Source of the DNA: a virus
Virus record (IMG/VR): IMGVR_UViG_3300048797_000071
Location: 1-25,144 of that record
Reading direction: 5' to 3' (one strand)
Length of the DNA stretch: 25,144 bases
Every line of letters begins with the position of its first letter. Position 1 is the stretch's first letter. Position numbers and translations under genes: made by a program. The notes under the pieces are model-generated. The model was not told the DNA's origin. It did no database searches and saw only the letters and a program-made list of their open reading frames with translations. Positions 7,970 to 13,331 of the stretch are shown here, piece after piece.

Positions 7970-8270
7970 AGCTCATCTCCTGGCCGGCGTGAGGGGCGGG
8001 GCGGCGGCCGGTGTTGAAGCCGACGGTCTTGTCGTAGTCGTGGGATTCGATGCGGCGGAGCTGTCTTTGAAACCAGGACCCGGCCCATCCGGTCTGATCT
8101 CGATGGCAGTAGAGCCGGCCGTTTGGCTTACGCCCGAATCCGTCGGGGCGAACGTCGGCGAATACTTCGGGGCGAAAGAGGAAGTGATCGCCCATGGACT
8201 TACCGCAGTTTTGGCAACAGAAAAGATTGAACGGGTTCCGCGGAACCAGGTCGCGTTGTCTCGCCATCAT
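7956..8270 (-). CDS. Putative zinc-binding phage protein (104 aa)
   Basis: 104 residues. A paired-cysteine knuckle near the N-terminus (FCCQNCGKSMGDHF, residues 17-30) and a second Cys-His pair (RLYCHRDQTGW, C55/H56) suggest one structural zinc site. Between them is a basic Gly/Pro-rich loop, and the C-terminal 35 residues are polar. Start: two successive ATGs at 8270 and 8267; GAAGAG lies upstream of both. It is preceded by a 41-base gap. Small Cys-pair proteins of this type are common in phage accessory regions; function unknown. Confidence 0.6.
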   Translation of the reverse strand: MMARQRDLVPRNPFNLFCCQNCGKSMGDHFLFRPEVFADVRPDGFGRKPNGRLYCHRDQTGWAGSWFQRQLRRIESHDYDKTVGFNTGRRPAPHAGQEMSYGRW

Positions 8271-8311
8271 CTCTTCACTAGGTTACAAGATGCAATGGCG
8301 TCCGGCTAGTG

Positions 8312-8473
8312 TTATCTTTTGCTTTTTTTTGCCCGCTTCCGTCGGGAGGTGGCAAACCGATCCGGCGAGCATCTGTAAATTGTGTGGATAGAGCAGCCGC
8401 TTTTCAATGCGAGCCACTTGGGCGTATAGCCTTCAGCGAGCATCGCGCAGACAAGGGCTCTGAAGCGTTCCAC
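8312..8473 (-). CDS. Small HTH-like basic protein (53 aa)
   Basis: GTG start immediately after the TAG of the upstream micro-gene (TAGGTG). The product, about 53 residues (VERFRALVCAMLAEGYTPKW and onward), contains a plausible helix-turn-helix (MLAEGYTPKWLALKSGCSIH, residues 11-30, followed by TIYRC as recognition helix end) and a Lys/Arg-rich tail (RRKRAKKSKR). This pattern fits a small DNA-binding regulator. The Shine-Dalgarno is weak, so expression may depend on reinitiation. Assignment by pattern only. Confidence 0.5.
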   Translation of the reverse strand: MERFRALVCAMLAEGYTPKWLALKSGCSIHTIYRCSPDRFATSRRKRAKKSKR

Positions 8474-8572
8474 CTATTCTCGCCCCCTCAAGTCGTCGAT
8501 CCACGCGCCGATCAAGTAGCCGGCGAGCCCGCAGGCGGCGCACCAAAGGACGACGGCGGCCGCGGCGGTCAT
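8474..8572 (-). CDS. 32-aa single-pass membrane micro-protein
   Basis: ATG at 8572 with GAGG five bases upstream. The product is MTAAAAVVLWCAACGLAGYL followed by IGAWIDDLRGRE: one transmembrane helix (residues about 3-24) and a short charged tail. Its stop abuts the GTG of the next gene. It is too short to be a normal holin and lies outside the lysis cassette. The function is unknown; superinfection control or membrane modulation would be guesses. Confidence 0.5.
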   Translation of the reverse strand: MTAAAAVVLWCAACGLAGYLIGAWIDDLRGRE

Positions 8573-8607
8573 CTGTCCCTCGGCTCGGTCTTGGTCGGCG
8601 GCTTCAC
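8569..8607 (-). CDS. Possible 12-codon coupling micro-ORF
   Basis: GTG at 8607 overlaps the upstream TGA (GTGA), and its TGA overlaps the next ATG (ATGA); GGGAGG lies four bases before the GTG. The peptide would be VKPPTKTEPRDR. It may serve only to carry ribosomes to the next start. Too short to be certain. Confidence 0.25.
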   Translation of the reverse strand: MKPPTKTEPRDR

Positions 8608-8765
8608 TCTCCCTCCCTTTTCGATACCCGGTCCGGCTCCCCCGCCTGAGAGGGCGGCACAGCGCGACGGCACCGACTGATCGGGTAATGCTTCCCCTGG
8701 TACATCAAGGTTTGTTCGCACTTTGGGCAGATTTGCAAGAGCCAGCACCAAAACCGCCAGATCAC
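8604..8765 (-). CDS. Small Cys-pair protein (53 aa)
   Basis: GTG at 8765 with GGAGG seven bases upstream and GTGA overlap with the micro-ORF before it. The start of the product (VIWRFWCWLLQICPKCEQ) has an aromatic/hydrophobic stretch followed by a CPKC knuckle; a further Cys (SRC) at residue 32 may complete a metal site. The C-terminal 20 residues are charged and Pro-rich. A longer reading from ATG 8804 is possible but its Shine-Dalgarno spacing is worse. No family recognised. Confidence 0.5.
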   Translation of the reverse strand: MIWRFWCWLLQICPKCEQTLMYQGKHYPISRCRRAVPPSQAGEPDRVSKREGE

Positions 8766-8809
8766 TTCGACCCCTCCGCTTGCTTCGACTGAGGCGGCGG
8801 GCATTTCAT
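8762..8809 (-). CDS. 15-codon micro-ORF, likely remnant of a larger gene
   Basis: The ATG at 8809 has GGAG five bases upstream and overlaps the HNH stop (ATGA). The peptide is MKCPPPQSKQAEGSK. Its C-terminal half matches the end of the gene at 10087-10344 (PPQSKQAEGK), and the underlying 28 bases (8772-8799 and 10094-10121) are identical. It therefore looks like a start codon joined by deletion to the tail of a paralogous gene. It also carries the ribosome binding site for the next gene. Confidence 0.35.
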   Translation of the reverse strand: MKCPPPQSKQAEGSK

Positions 8810-9162
8810 TTCTTCTCCGTAGTAGCGGGGAAAAGTATCTGCCCCGATTTTCTTGCTCTGGTTTCTCTTGCCGTTTCTGCGTGGTGATGGCGGTCATATC
8901 GTAAATGGCAACGCTGGCACATGGCCTTTAAGTTTTCATCGGCGCAGTTCTCGGGTTGATGATCGAGATGAGCTACCGTAAAAATGATCTTGCCTTTAGC
9001 GAAGAAAGCTTTATGGCGGTCACGCTCAACACATCGGCCCCAAGGATGCAAGCCACATTCCTCGACGCATTCACAGCGTCCTTGTGCGCGGTCTTTAATC
9101 CGTTGGCTTATGGCTTTCCAGTCTTTGGGATAGCGGGCCTTCTCGCTGGCGCGGATAGGCAT
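8806..9162 (-). CDS. HNH homing-type endonuclease
   Basis: 118 residues. Metal-dependent HNH nucleases cut DNA; phage copies act in homing or packaging. Visible: N-terminal basic region (RYPKDWKAISQRIKDRAQ), Cys cluster C30, C32, C36 and C44, the first H motif AHLDH at 64-68, the N of ENLKAMC (N77), and CQRCHLRYDRHHH at 82-94 containing C82, C85 and the last H. Length suits a stand-alone HNH. The ATG shares one base with the upstream TAA (TAATG). It is far from TerL and followed by micro-genes, so a homing or accessory role is more likely than the head-maturation HNH role. Confidence 0.85.
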   Translation of the reverse strand: MPIRASEKARYPKDWKAISQRIKDRAQGRCECVEECGLHPWGRCVERDRHKAFFAKGKIIFTVAHLDHQPENCADENLKAMCQRCHLRYDRHHHAETARETRARKSGQILFPATTEKK

Positions 9163-9830
9163 TATTTGTCCCCCGTAGTAGCGGGCTTGGGTGCGTGGGC
9201 GAGGGCGGCGAGAGCGTCAAAGTCCTCGCGGCGAACCATGACGTAGGAATCTTCTTTCCAAACGCCTACCGGAAATCCGACGTATCCACCGAGAGGGCCA
9301 CCGTTTCTCTCTAAAAGATTCTTCACCACGGCCTCTCTCGCCGCTTCCGAGTGGGACGAGGGAGCGGCTACCGCCTTCTTGAGCGTTTCAAGCGCGTCCC
9401 ATCCTTCGGCATAGTGCGGGCCTTCAAGAAGGTCCTCGAAAACTTTTAAGGCTTCTTCGGCGGTCATTTCTTCTCCGTGCGGCTCAAAGCAACTTGCCTT
9501 GGGCGCGGGGGATGACAAGAGGGCTTGGTAGGCGTCATCCAATGCCCGTAGCTCCGGTCCTGCTTCTATAGGCGCGTGAAGATGACCGTCGGGGTACGAT
9601 AGGGCATCCAGCGCCTCTCTCAACGCCGCCTCCGTCTGTGATGGCTCCGAGAGGGAGGGGGTGCGGCGGTTCCACTGTTCGGCCGCTTTTTCTTTTGACA
9701 GCTCTCTTGGCCCCTGAGCCTGACAAGGAACATCTCGACACTGGTAGTAGTTCCAGGTTCCATTTCGATTTTCTTCGTCGCAATGATCCGGTTCGTCTAG
9801 CCCGCAAAACGGACAAGGAAGAAGATTCAT
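9162..9830 (-). CDS. Lar-like zinc ribbon protein with modular C-terminus (222 aa)
   Basis: Start ATG 9830 has AGGAGG five bases upstream and ATGA overlap with the previous gene. Residues 1-54 form a Lar-type zinc ribbon: LLPCPFCG (C6, C9), then YYQCRDVPCQ (C31, C36) and the terminal EQWNRR typical of this family. In the Rac prophage, Lar relieves type I restriction. Residues 55-74 are a linker (RRTPSLSEPSQTEAALREAL) shared with two other genes here. Residues from 122 begin at an internal ATG (9467) preceded by GGAGAAGAA, and resemble a separate module (MTAEEALKVFEDLLEG). The gene looks like a fusion of reused pieces. Anti-restriction is an inference. Confidence 0.72.
   Translation of the reverse strand: MNLLPCPFCGLDEPDHCDEENRNGTWNYYQCRDVPCQAQGPRELSKEKAAEQWNRRTPSLSEPSQTEAALREALDALSYPDGHLHAPIEAGPELRALDDAYQALLSSPAPKASCFEPHGEEMTAEEALKVFEDLLEGPHYAEGWDALETLKKAVAAPSSHSEAAREAVVKNLLERNGGPLGGYVGFPVGVWKEDSYVMVRREDFDALAALAHAPKPATTGDK
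9612..9671 (-). repeat. 60-bp dispersed repeat (copy a)
   Basis: Identical over 60 bases to 11182-11241; lies within the linker of the Lar-like gene 9162-9830. Confidence 0.85.
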
Positions 9831-10090
9831 AGCGGCCTCCTGATCGTCGGGCACTTGACCCATCGCGCTTTTGCCCGCGCCACTGGATCAATACGACTCC
9901 CCCTCCCACGGCGGCTTTGTGAGGAACGAATGGCGGCGTAGTCCATCGCGGCGTCGATATCCCCGCGACTGTCCATGCAGCGGAAGAATTCGGAGCGTAA
10001 GTCCCCGTTCTTTTTACGCTTGAATCCCACGCAGGCAATCCATCCCCGGCTGATGATCCAGTTTACGCGTTGCTTGTCGTTGATCTTCAC
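9827..10090 (-). CDS. Hypothetical phage protein, paralogue of 11976-12152
   Basis: 87 residues from a GTG at 10090 (GTGA overlap, GGAGG four bases upstream). The N-terminal half (MKINDKQRVNWIISRGW through DIDAAMDYAA) aligns by eye with the gene at 11976-12152 (VKITDKQRLDWLFGD through AIDAAIKAS). The last 16 codons (ARAKARWVKCPTIRRPL) are read from a DNA segment that also occurs at 12714-12745, where it is read in another frame. Such small D-K-Q-R-x-x-W proteins are frequent in phage accessory regions; function unknown. Confidence 0.65.
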   Translation of the reverse strand: MKINDKQRVNWIISRGWIACVGFKRKKNGDLRSEFFRCMDSRGDIDAAMDYAAIRSSQSRRGRGSRIDPVARAKARWVKCPTIRRPL

Positions 10091-10344
10091 TTGCCCTCCG
10101 CTTGCTTCGACTGAGGCGGCGCGATAGTCAGAGCCTTAGCATTATTGGCCAGCGTCCTTTCTATCTGCGAAAAGGCGTTATCCATCTGCTCGTCACGAAC
10201 CCCGTCAACATCGCGGGAATACTTACCTTGATGATTGTACATTCGCCGGAAAAGGTCCTGCTGTGGCCCTGTACATTGTGTCAGCATCGTCGCCATTTGA
10301 TCGCGCAATCCGGCCCAGTAGTCCTTCATCGTTTCGCTATTCAT
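10087..10344 (-). CDS. Hypothetical phage protein (85 aa)
   Basis: Begins MNSETMKDYWAGLRDQMATM; mostly helical, with a Cys at 24 and a polar tail ending PPQSKQAEGK that is duplicated at DNA level at 8772-8799. The ATG overlaps the upstream TGA and the stop overlaps the next GTG, whose ribosome binding site lies inside this tail. No function recognised. Confidence 0.6.
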   Translation of the reverse strand: MNSETMKDYWAGLRDQMATMLTQCTGPQQDLFRRMYNHQGKYSRDVDGVRDEQMDNAFSQIERTLANNAKALTIAPPQSKQAEGK

Positions 10345-10886
10345 GGCTTCGGTCCTTCCGGCTCCGCTTGTTTCCCGGCTGAGGGGGCGAGGGCGGCGAG
10401 AGCGTCAACCGCCTTGGTCCAAACTCGCTCCGCTTCTATTCGCCGCTTGCTGGCTTCGACGGTGTAGGTCTGCTCGTTCATGGAAGCCGCCACCTTGTAC
10501 GCCGCCCGCTTTTCGAGGCTGGCGGCTATGACGGCCTCTCTCGCCGCCTCCGTCTGTGATGGCTCCGAGAGGGAGGGAGTGCGGCGGTGTAATTGTTCAA
10601 GGAGCCACGGAATGTCCTCGCGGGCATGGGCGATGAACTCGGCGGTTGCTTCGGTTAGCTTTTCGGCTTGCGTCAATTCTTCGGCGGAGTGGCAGGGCCA
10701 CTGCATCGTCAAGATTGATTCGGGGCAATCGAAAACCTTGAACGGGCTAGGGCCGTTCACGTTGATATACTCGCTCCCGGCTGAACCATATTCTTTTACG
10801 CCCCACGGCCCAGGGTGCGCCGCCTTGATCCTGTCCTCGATCTGGCGGGTACGATCTTCTGGCTTCGTCGCTTCTTCTCTCGTCAT
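10341..10886 (-). CDS. Ead/Ea22-like phage protein (181 aa)
   Basis: Residues about 13-100 follow the widespread phage pattern (A)AHPGPW…, then ATAEFIAHAREDIPWLLEQL, found in Ea22/Ead-like proteins of lambdoid and other phages; their function is not established. This is followed by the shared linker RRTPSLSEPSQTEAAREA and a helical C-terminus (ERVWTKAVDALAALAPSAG) whose end resembles that of 9162-9830 (DALAALAHAP). The ATG has GGAG six bases upstream. A possible terminator hairpin lies just upstream of the gene. Confidence 0.72.
   Translation of the reverse strand: MTREEATKPEDRTRQIEDRIKAAHPGPWGVKEYGSAGSEYINVNGPSPFKVFDCPESILTMQWPCHSAEELTQAEKLTEATAEFIAHAREDIPWLLEQLHRRTPSLSEPSQTEAAREAVIAASLEKRAAYKVAASMNEQTYTVEASKRRIEAERVWTKAVDALAALAPSAGKQAEPEGPKP
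10534..10588 (-). repeat. Dispersed repeat (copy b), 3-bp deletion variant
   Basis: Same sequence as copies a and c but missing three bases (one codon) and with one substitution; lies within the Ea22-like gene. Confidence 0.8.
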
Positions 10887-10898
10887 TTCTCGCTCCTG

Positions 10899-10928
10899 AA
10901 AAAATGTTGCGCGGATTACCCGCCGCGC
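10899..10928 (-). terminator. Possible intrinsic terminator or attenuator inside the accessory operon
   Basis: On the minus strand GCGCGG and CCGCGC form a perfect 6-bp GC stem (10923-10928 with 10909-10914) with an 8-base loop, followed after four bases by six T (10904-10899). It lies in the 55-base gap between 10942-11412 and 10341-10886. The four-base gap before the T-run makes it less than ideal. Confidence 0.4.
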
Positions 10929-10941
10929 CGGGTCCTACTCG

Positions 10942-11064
10942 CTACTTCGCCTGCTTGTTGCGCTGTTCGATTTCGAAAGCCTGCGCGTTACACAGGCGCG
11001 TCTGGGCCTTCGTCTGCTCGATTCCAGCCCTGGTAGCCTGGATGTTCGCTTCTTCTTGTGTCAT
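10942..11064 (-). CDS. Probable independent 40-aa gene inside the 3' end of the Lar-like gene
   Basis: ATG at 11064 with AGGAG seven bases upstream, in frame with the larger gene. The product begins MTQEEANIQATRAGIEQTKA and is one long polar helix with many Gln, Ala and Lys. The strong internal ribosome binding site suggests it was, or still is, translated separately. Confidence 0.45.
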   Translation of the reverse strand: MTQEEANIQATRAGIEQTKAQTRLCNAQAFEIEQRNKQAK

Positions 11065-11412
11065 TTGGTTTCTCCTGTTACTTCGGTGCGGGGATGGGAC
11101 GAGAGCGTCTTTAGCCGTATCCCACACGTCGGCATAATGGACCGGCTCGCCATTCGATACCATTTCTTCGATTTTCTCCAACGCCTCTCTCAACGCCGCC
11201 TCCGTCTGTGATGGCTCCGAGAGGGAGGGGGTGCGGCGGTTATTCCAAATCAGTACCGCGCTTTCAGGTCCCAGACATTTAGGGCCAATCGAATAGCAGG
11301 TGGGAATAGCACAATGAACCCACCACTGAGCGTTGTCATGTCCAATATTTTTTCGGCTATTCAACTCAGCTCGTCCCCCACAGAACGGACAATTCTTCAA
11401 TTCTTCCGTCAT
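10942..11412 (-). CDS. Lar-like zinc ribbon protein, apparently fused to a downstream small gene (156 aa)
   Basis: The ATG at 11412 has a strong Shine-Dalgarno, GGAGG seven bases upstream. Residues 1-58 are a Lar-type ribbon (LKNCPFCGGRAE, C8/C11; then VHCAIPTC, C33/C38; VLIWNNRR). A 20-residue linker (RRTPSLSEPSQTEAALREAL) follows, encoded by 60 bases identical to 9612-9671. Next is a helical segment and then, in frame, MTQEEANIQATRAGI…, which has its own AGGAG seven bases before an ATG at 11064. One base upstream in another frame the sequence reads IPAPK-stop, so a one-base deletion may have fused two genes. Anti-restriction role inferred from family. Confidence 0.68.
   Translation of the reverse strand: MTEELKNCPFCGGRAELNSRKNIGHDNAQWWVHCAIPTCYSIGPKCLGPESAVLIWNNRRTPSLSEPSQTEAALREALEKIEEMVSNGEPVHYADVWDTAKDALVPSPHRSNRRNQMTQEEANIQATRAGIEQTKAQTRLCNAQAFEIEQRNKQAK
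11182..11241 (-). repeat. 60-bp dispersed repeat (copy c), encoding the RRTPSLSEPSQTEA linker
   Basis: Bases 11182-11241 are identical to 9612-9671. A third copy at 10534-10588 differs by a 3-base deletion and one substitution. A degenerate trace lies near 9332-9357. All are read in the same frame inside three different genes. Confidence 0.85.
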
Positions 11413-11413
11413 C

Positions 11414-11626
11414 TTATTTCCTCCGAGTGCTTCGCTTTAGCGGCAACAATGGCCCCATGTTCTTGATCCAATCTTTCACTTCATCGTCGAAAACGGTTTG
11501 AAGCGCGGGGAGGTCGAACGCAACATCCTGAAATTTCGTTTCAATCATTTCGTCAAGATGGACGGCGATTGATCCCAGCTTGATAAGAAGTATGGCAGAC
11601 GGCTTTAGCGGGTCATTCTTTGGCAT
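11414..11626 (-). CDS. Hypothetical phage protein (70 aa)
   Basis: I place the start at ATG 11626 (MPKNDPLKPSAILLIKLGSI), two bases after the upstream stop with GGAAGG upstream. The product is helical with an acidic middle (DLPALQTVFDDEVKDWIKNM) and a basic tail (KRSTRRK). A longer frame upstream overlaps the real Cys-pair gene and is rejected. The order and spacing of this gene are typical of the accessory operon; function unknown. Confidence 0.6.
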   Translation of the reverse strand: MPKNDPLKPSAILLIKLGSIAVHLDEMIETKFQDVAFDLPALQTVFDDEVKDWIKNMGPLLPLKRSTRRK

Positions 11627-11627
11627 C

Positions 11628-11753
11628 TTATTTCCCTTCCTGTTTGCAGAATTTACAAGAGCGCGGATAGCCAGGGGATTTATGATCCGGGAATACCGCC
11701 CCGCACTCTTGGCACAAAGTTCCATCCACCATCATGTCGGCAACATCGCCCAT
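11628..11753 (-). CDS. Small zinc-finger-like protein (41 aa)
   Basis: ATG at 11753 with AGGAG seven bases upstream. The product starts MGDVADMMVDGTLCQECGAV and has two Cys pairs, LCQECG (C14, C17) and SCKFCK (C33, C36), which would bind one zinc. This layout (short acidic start, CxxCG, aromatic/Gly loop, CxxC) is a recurring phage small-protein type of unknown role. Confidence 0.68.
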   Translation of the reverse strand: MGDVADMMVDGTLCQECGAVFPDHKSPGYPRSCKFCKQEGK

Positions 11754-11764
11754 GTCAGTTCTCC

Positions 11765-11989
11765 TTACCAACCTTCAAATTCAGGCAACGCCGCTATTTC
11801 TTTTTTCGTCATCCGTAGGGCTTGAATCTTGAAATCCTCGCCATCGCCCGCTTCGACAAAACCTTTGACATCCTCGATGGCGTCTAAAAGTTTAAGGTGG
11901 ATGCACCACGCCCCACCCATGCTGGTCTTGTAGACGATGGGGCCAAAAGCCCAATCCATCAGGCGGTCAAACAATCTACGGGCGGTCAT
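11765..11989 (-). CDS. Hypothetical phage protein (74 aa)
   Basis: Starts MTARRLFDRLMDWAFGPIVY with AGGG close upstream. Contains WCIHLKLLDAIEDVKGFVEAG and ends ALPEFEGW. It overlaps the upstream gene by 14 bases and is followed by an 11-base space that holds the next ribosome binding site. Alpha/beta in appearance; family not recognised. Confidence 0.6.
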   Translation of the reverse strand: MTARRLFDRLMDWAFGPIVYKTSMGGAWCIHLKLLDAIEDVKGFVEAGDGEDFKIQALRMTKKEIAALPEFEGW

Positions 11990-12152
11990 TCACCCTCCCA
12001 CGGCGGCTTGCTTTGATGGCGGCGTCGATGGCTTGGCGCGGTGTGCGCTTTGAATCTTTCTCGTAATACACATTCTGGAAGTTAGACCAATTCCAGTAAT
12101 TTGTTCTGTCGCCAAAGAGCCAGTCTAGCCTCTGCTTGTCGGTGATCTTCAC
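11976..12152 (-). CDS. Hypothetical phage protein, paralogue of 9827-10090 (58 aa)
   Basis: GTG at 12152 with GGAGG four bases upstream. The start, VKITDKQRLDWLFGD, and the end, QAIDAAIKASRRG, match the paralogue at 9827-10090 in order and spacing. The upstream DNA (CCCTCC…CACTT… on the plus strand) also resembles that at 10083-10100, so gene and ribosome binding site appear duplicated together. Function unknown. Confidence 0.62.
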   Translation of the reverse strand: MKITDKQRLDWLFGDRTNYWNWSNFQNVYYEKDSKRTPRQAIDAAIKASRRGRVNDRP

Positions 12153-12168
12153 TTTCCCTCCACGGCGG

Positions 12169-13113
12169 TCATTTGTTCTCTGACTTCTTGTAGGTGACAG
12201 GATTTGCAAGGAACTCACAACAGCCAGGACCCCAGTGGCACTCATGCTTCCCTCGATGACCAGCGGGCTTGGCACAGGGATTATTGTTCATCGCTATCGC
12301 AAGACAATTCATCGTCGAGTATCCAGACTTCTTCACGGCTTCTCCTTTGGTGCCTGTCCCGCCTCCGCTCCCCGTAATGGGGCGGGGTTTCAGGAAGGCG
12401 AGTTCGGCCCGAAGTTCTTTTAAACGCAAGGCAATCCCTTCAGCTAAAGTCTTGTCGTCTGATCCGGGGGATTCGCCAACCGCAAGGTGGCAAGCATCTA
12501 GGTGCTTCCTCAGCGCGGCGGATTCGGCCTCGGCCTTCTCGACCATGCCTTGAACGTATTTATTCGCCGCCACTTCCAAGAGCAAGCCTTCGTTCTCTTT
12601 GTGTACGGTCGCCAGTTCTTCAACCTTGGCGCGGTAGGCGTCCGGCTTTTCTTTTTCACATAGCCAGCACTCGTCCCCCTTCCATACCCCATGACCGCAA
12701 CGATTGTCCTCGTCCTCCTGATCGTCGGGCACTTGACCCATCGCGACTTCTGCCCGCGCCTCGTCCCTCTCGGCTTCGGCGGCTTCGACACGTTCTAAGT
12801 TCACACGATTTTCGGTAATAACCTTAGACAGCGCAGACAAAGCACCTCGCAACTTTCGTTCGCTCGCTGTGGCGTTTTTCCATCGATCACACCAAGCCTT
12901 GTTAGATTCAAGAGCTTCGGATTTCGCTTTTGCCAGTTCTTCAACCTTGGCGCGATAATTGCTTGCAAGGATATTTAGCGCCATCTTCGCCCGATATGGG
13001 AGTCGGCGCGGATTGGCTTGTTCTGCCAGCGCCCATTCAAGACGCTCGGCGTCCCCTAGATGATCCATCGCCTTCTCGATTTCTTCCGGCGTCGGCTTCA
13101 AGGGTTCGGTCAT
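12169..13113 (-). CDS. Composite coiled-coil/zinc-knuckle accessory protein (314 aa)
   Basis: ATG 13113 chosen for ATGA overlap and GGAG five bases upstream. Three parts can be seen. Residues 1-125 are helical and coiled coil (YRAKVEELAKAKSEALES at 53-70). Residues 126-133 (MGQVPDDQ) come from a repeat shared with 9836-9867. Residues 139-157 hold CGHGVWKGDECWLCEKEK, a phage Cys/His knuckle, followed by a second YRAKVEELA (160-168) and another coiled coil. From V260 a Cys/His-rich end (PCAKPAGHRGKHECHWGPGC) has its own internal start (GTG 12336, GGAGAAGCC upstream). It looks like two or three genes fused. Role unknown. Confidence 0.65.
   Translation of the reverse strand: MTEPLKPTPEEIEKAMDHLGDAERLEWALAEQANPRRLPYRAKMALNILASNYRAKVEELAKAKSEALESNKAWCDRWKNATASERKLRGALSALSKVITENRVNLERVEAAEAERDEARAEVAMGQVPDDQEDEDNRCGHGVWKGDECWLCEKEKPDAYRAKVEELATVHKENEGLLLEVAANKYVQGMVEKAEAESAALRKHLDACHLAVGESPGSDDKTLAEGIALRLKELRAELAFLKPRPITGSGGGTGTKGEAVKKSGYSTMNCLAIAMNNNPCAKPAGHRGKHECHWGPGCCEFLANPVTYKKSENK
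12714..12745 (-). repeat. 32-bp dispersed repeat shared with 9836-9867
   Basis: The 32 bases are identical at 9836-9867. Just beyond (plus-strand 12746 and 9868 onward) the two copies differ by a one-base indel, which puts them in different reading frames. Confidence 0.85.
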
Positions 13114-13331
13114 GGCTTCTCCGGGGAGGGCGCGGGATGGGATAGGGCGGCAACGCATATCTGCAATATCTGGATGTCCTCTTTGAACGGGCCGCAGGAC
13201 ATCATTAGCTTTTCAAACATCGGCGTCACGGCCTCCAGTGCCTCGCGCATCCTATCGACTTCTGAATGGAGGCGGATTATCTCGGCTGTCTGCCTCTCGC
13301 ATAGACGGGCTAGGGTATCTTCGGTGGTCAT
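13110..13331 (-). CDS. Hypothetical helical phage protein (73 aa)
   Basis: ATG 13331 has GGAGG four bases upstream and ATGA overlap with the repeat-protein gene. The product starts MTTEDTLARLCERQTAEIIR, is a long amphipathic helix (RLHSEVDRMREALEAVTPMF), then ends AALSHPAPSPEKP, a tail similar to those in neighbouring genes (SSPAPK). Function unknown. Confidence 0.62.
   Translation of the reverse strand: MTTEDTLARLCERQTAEIIRLHSEVDRMREALEAVTPMFEKLMMSCGPFKEDIQILQICVAALSHPAPSPEKP

Noticed and set aside
11414-11725. Extended form of the gene 11414-11626
   Set aside because: The added N-terminus overlaps the Cys-pair gene 11628-11753 in another frame, which has two CxxC motifs and a strong Shine-Dalgarno.
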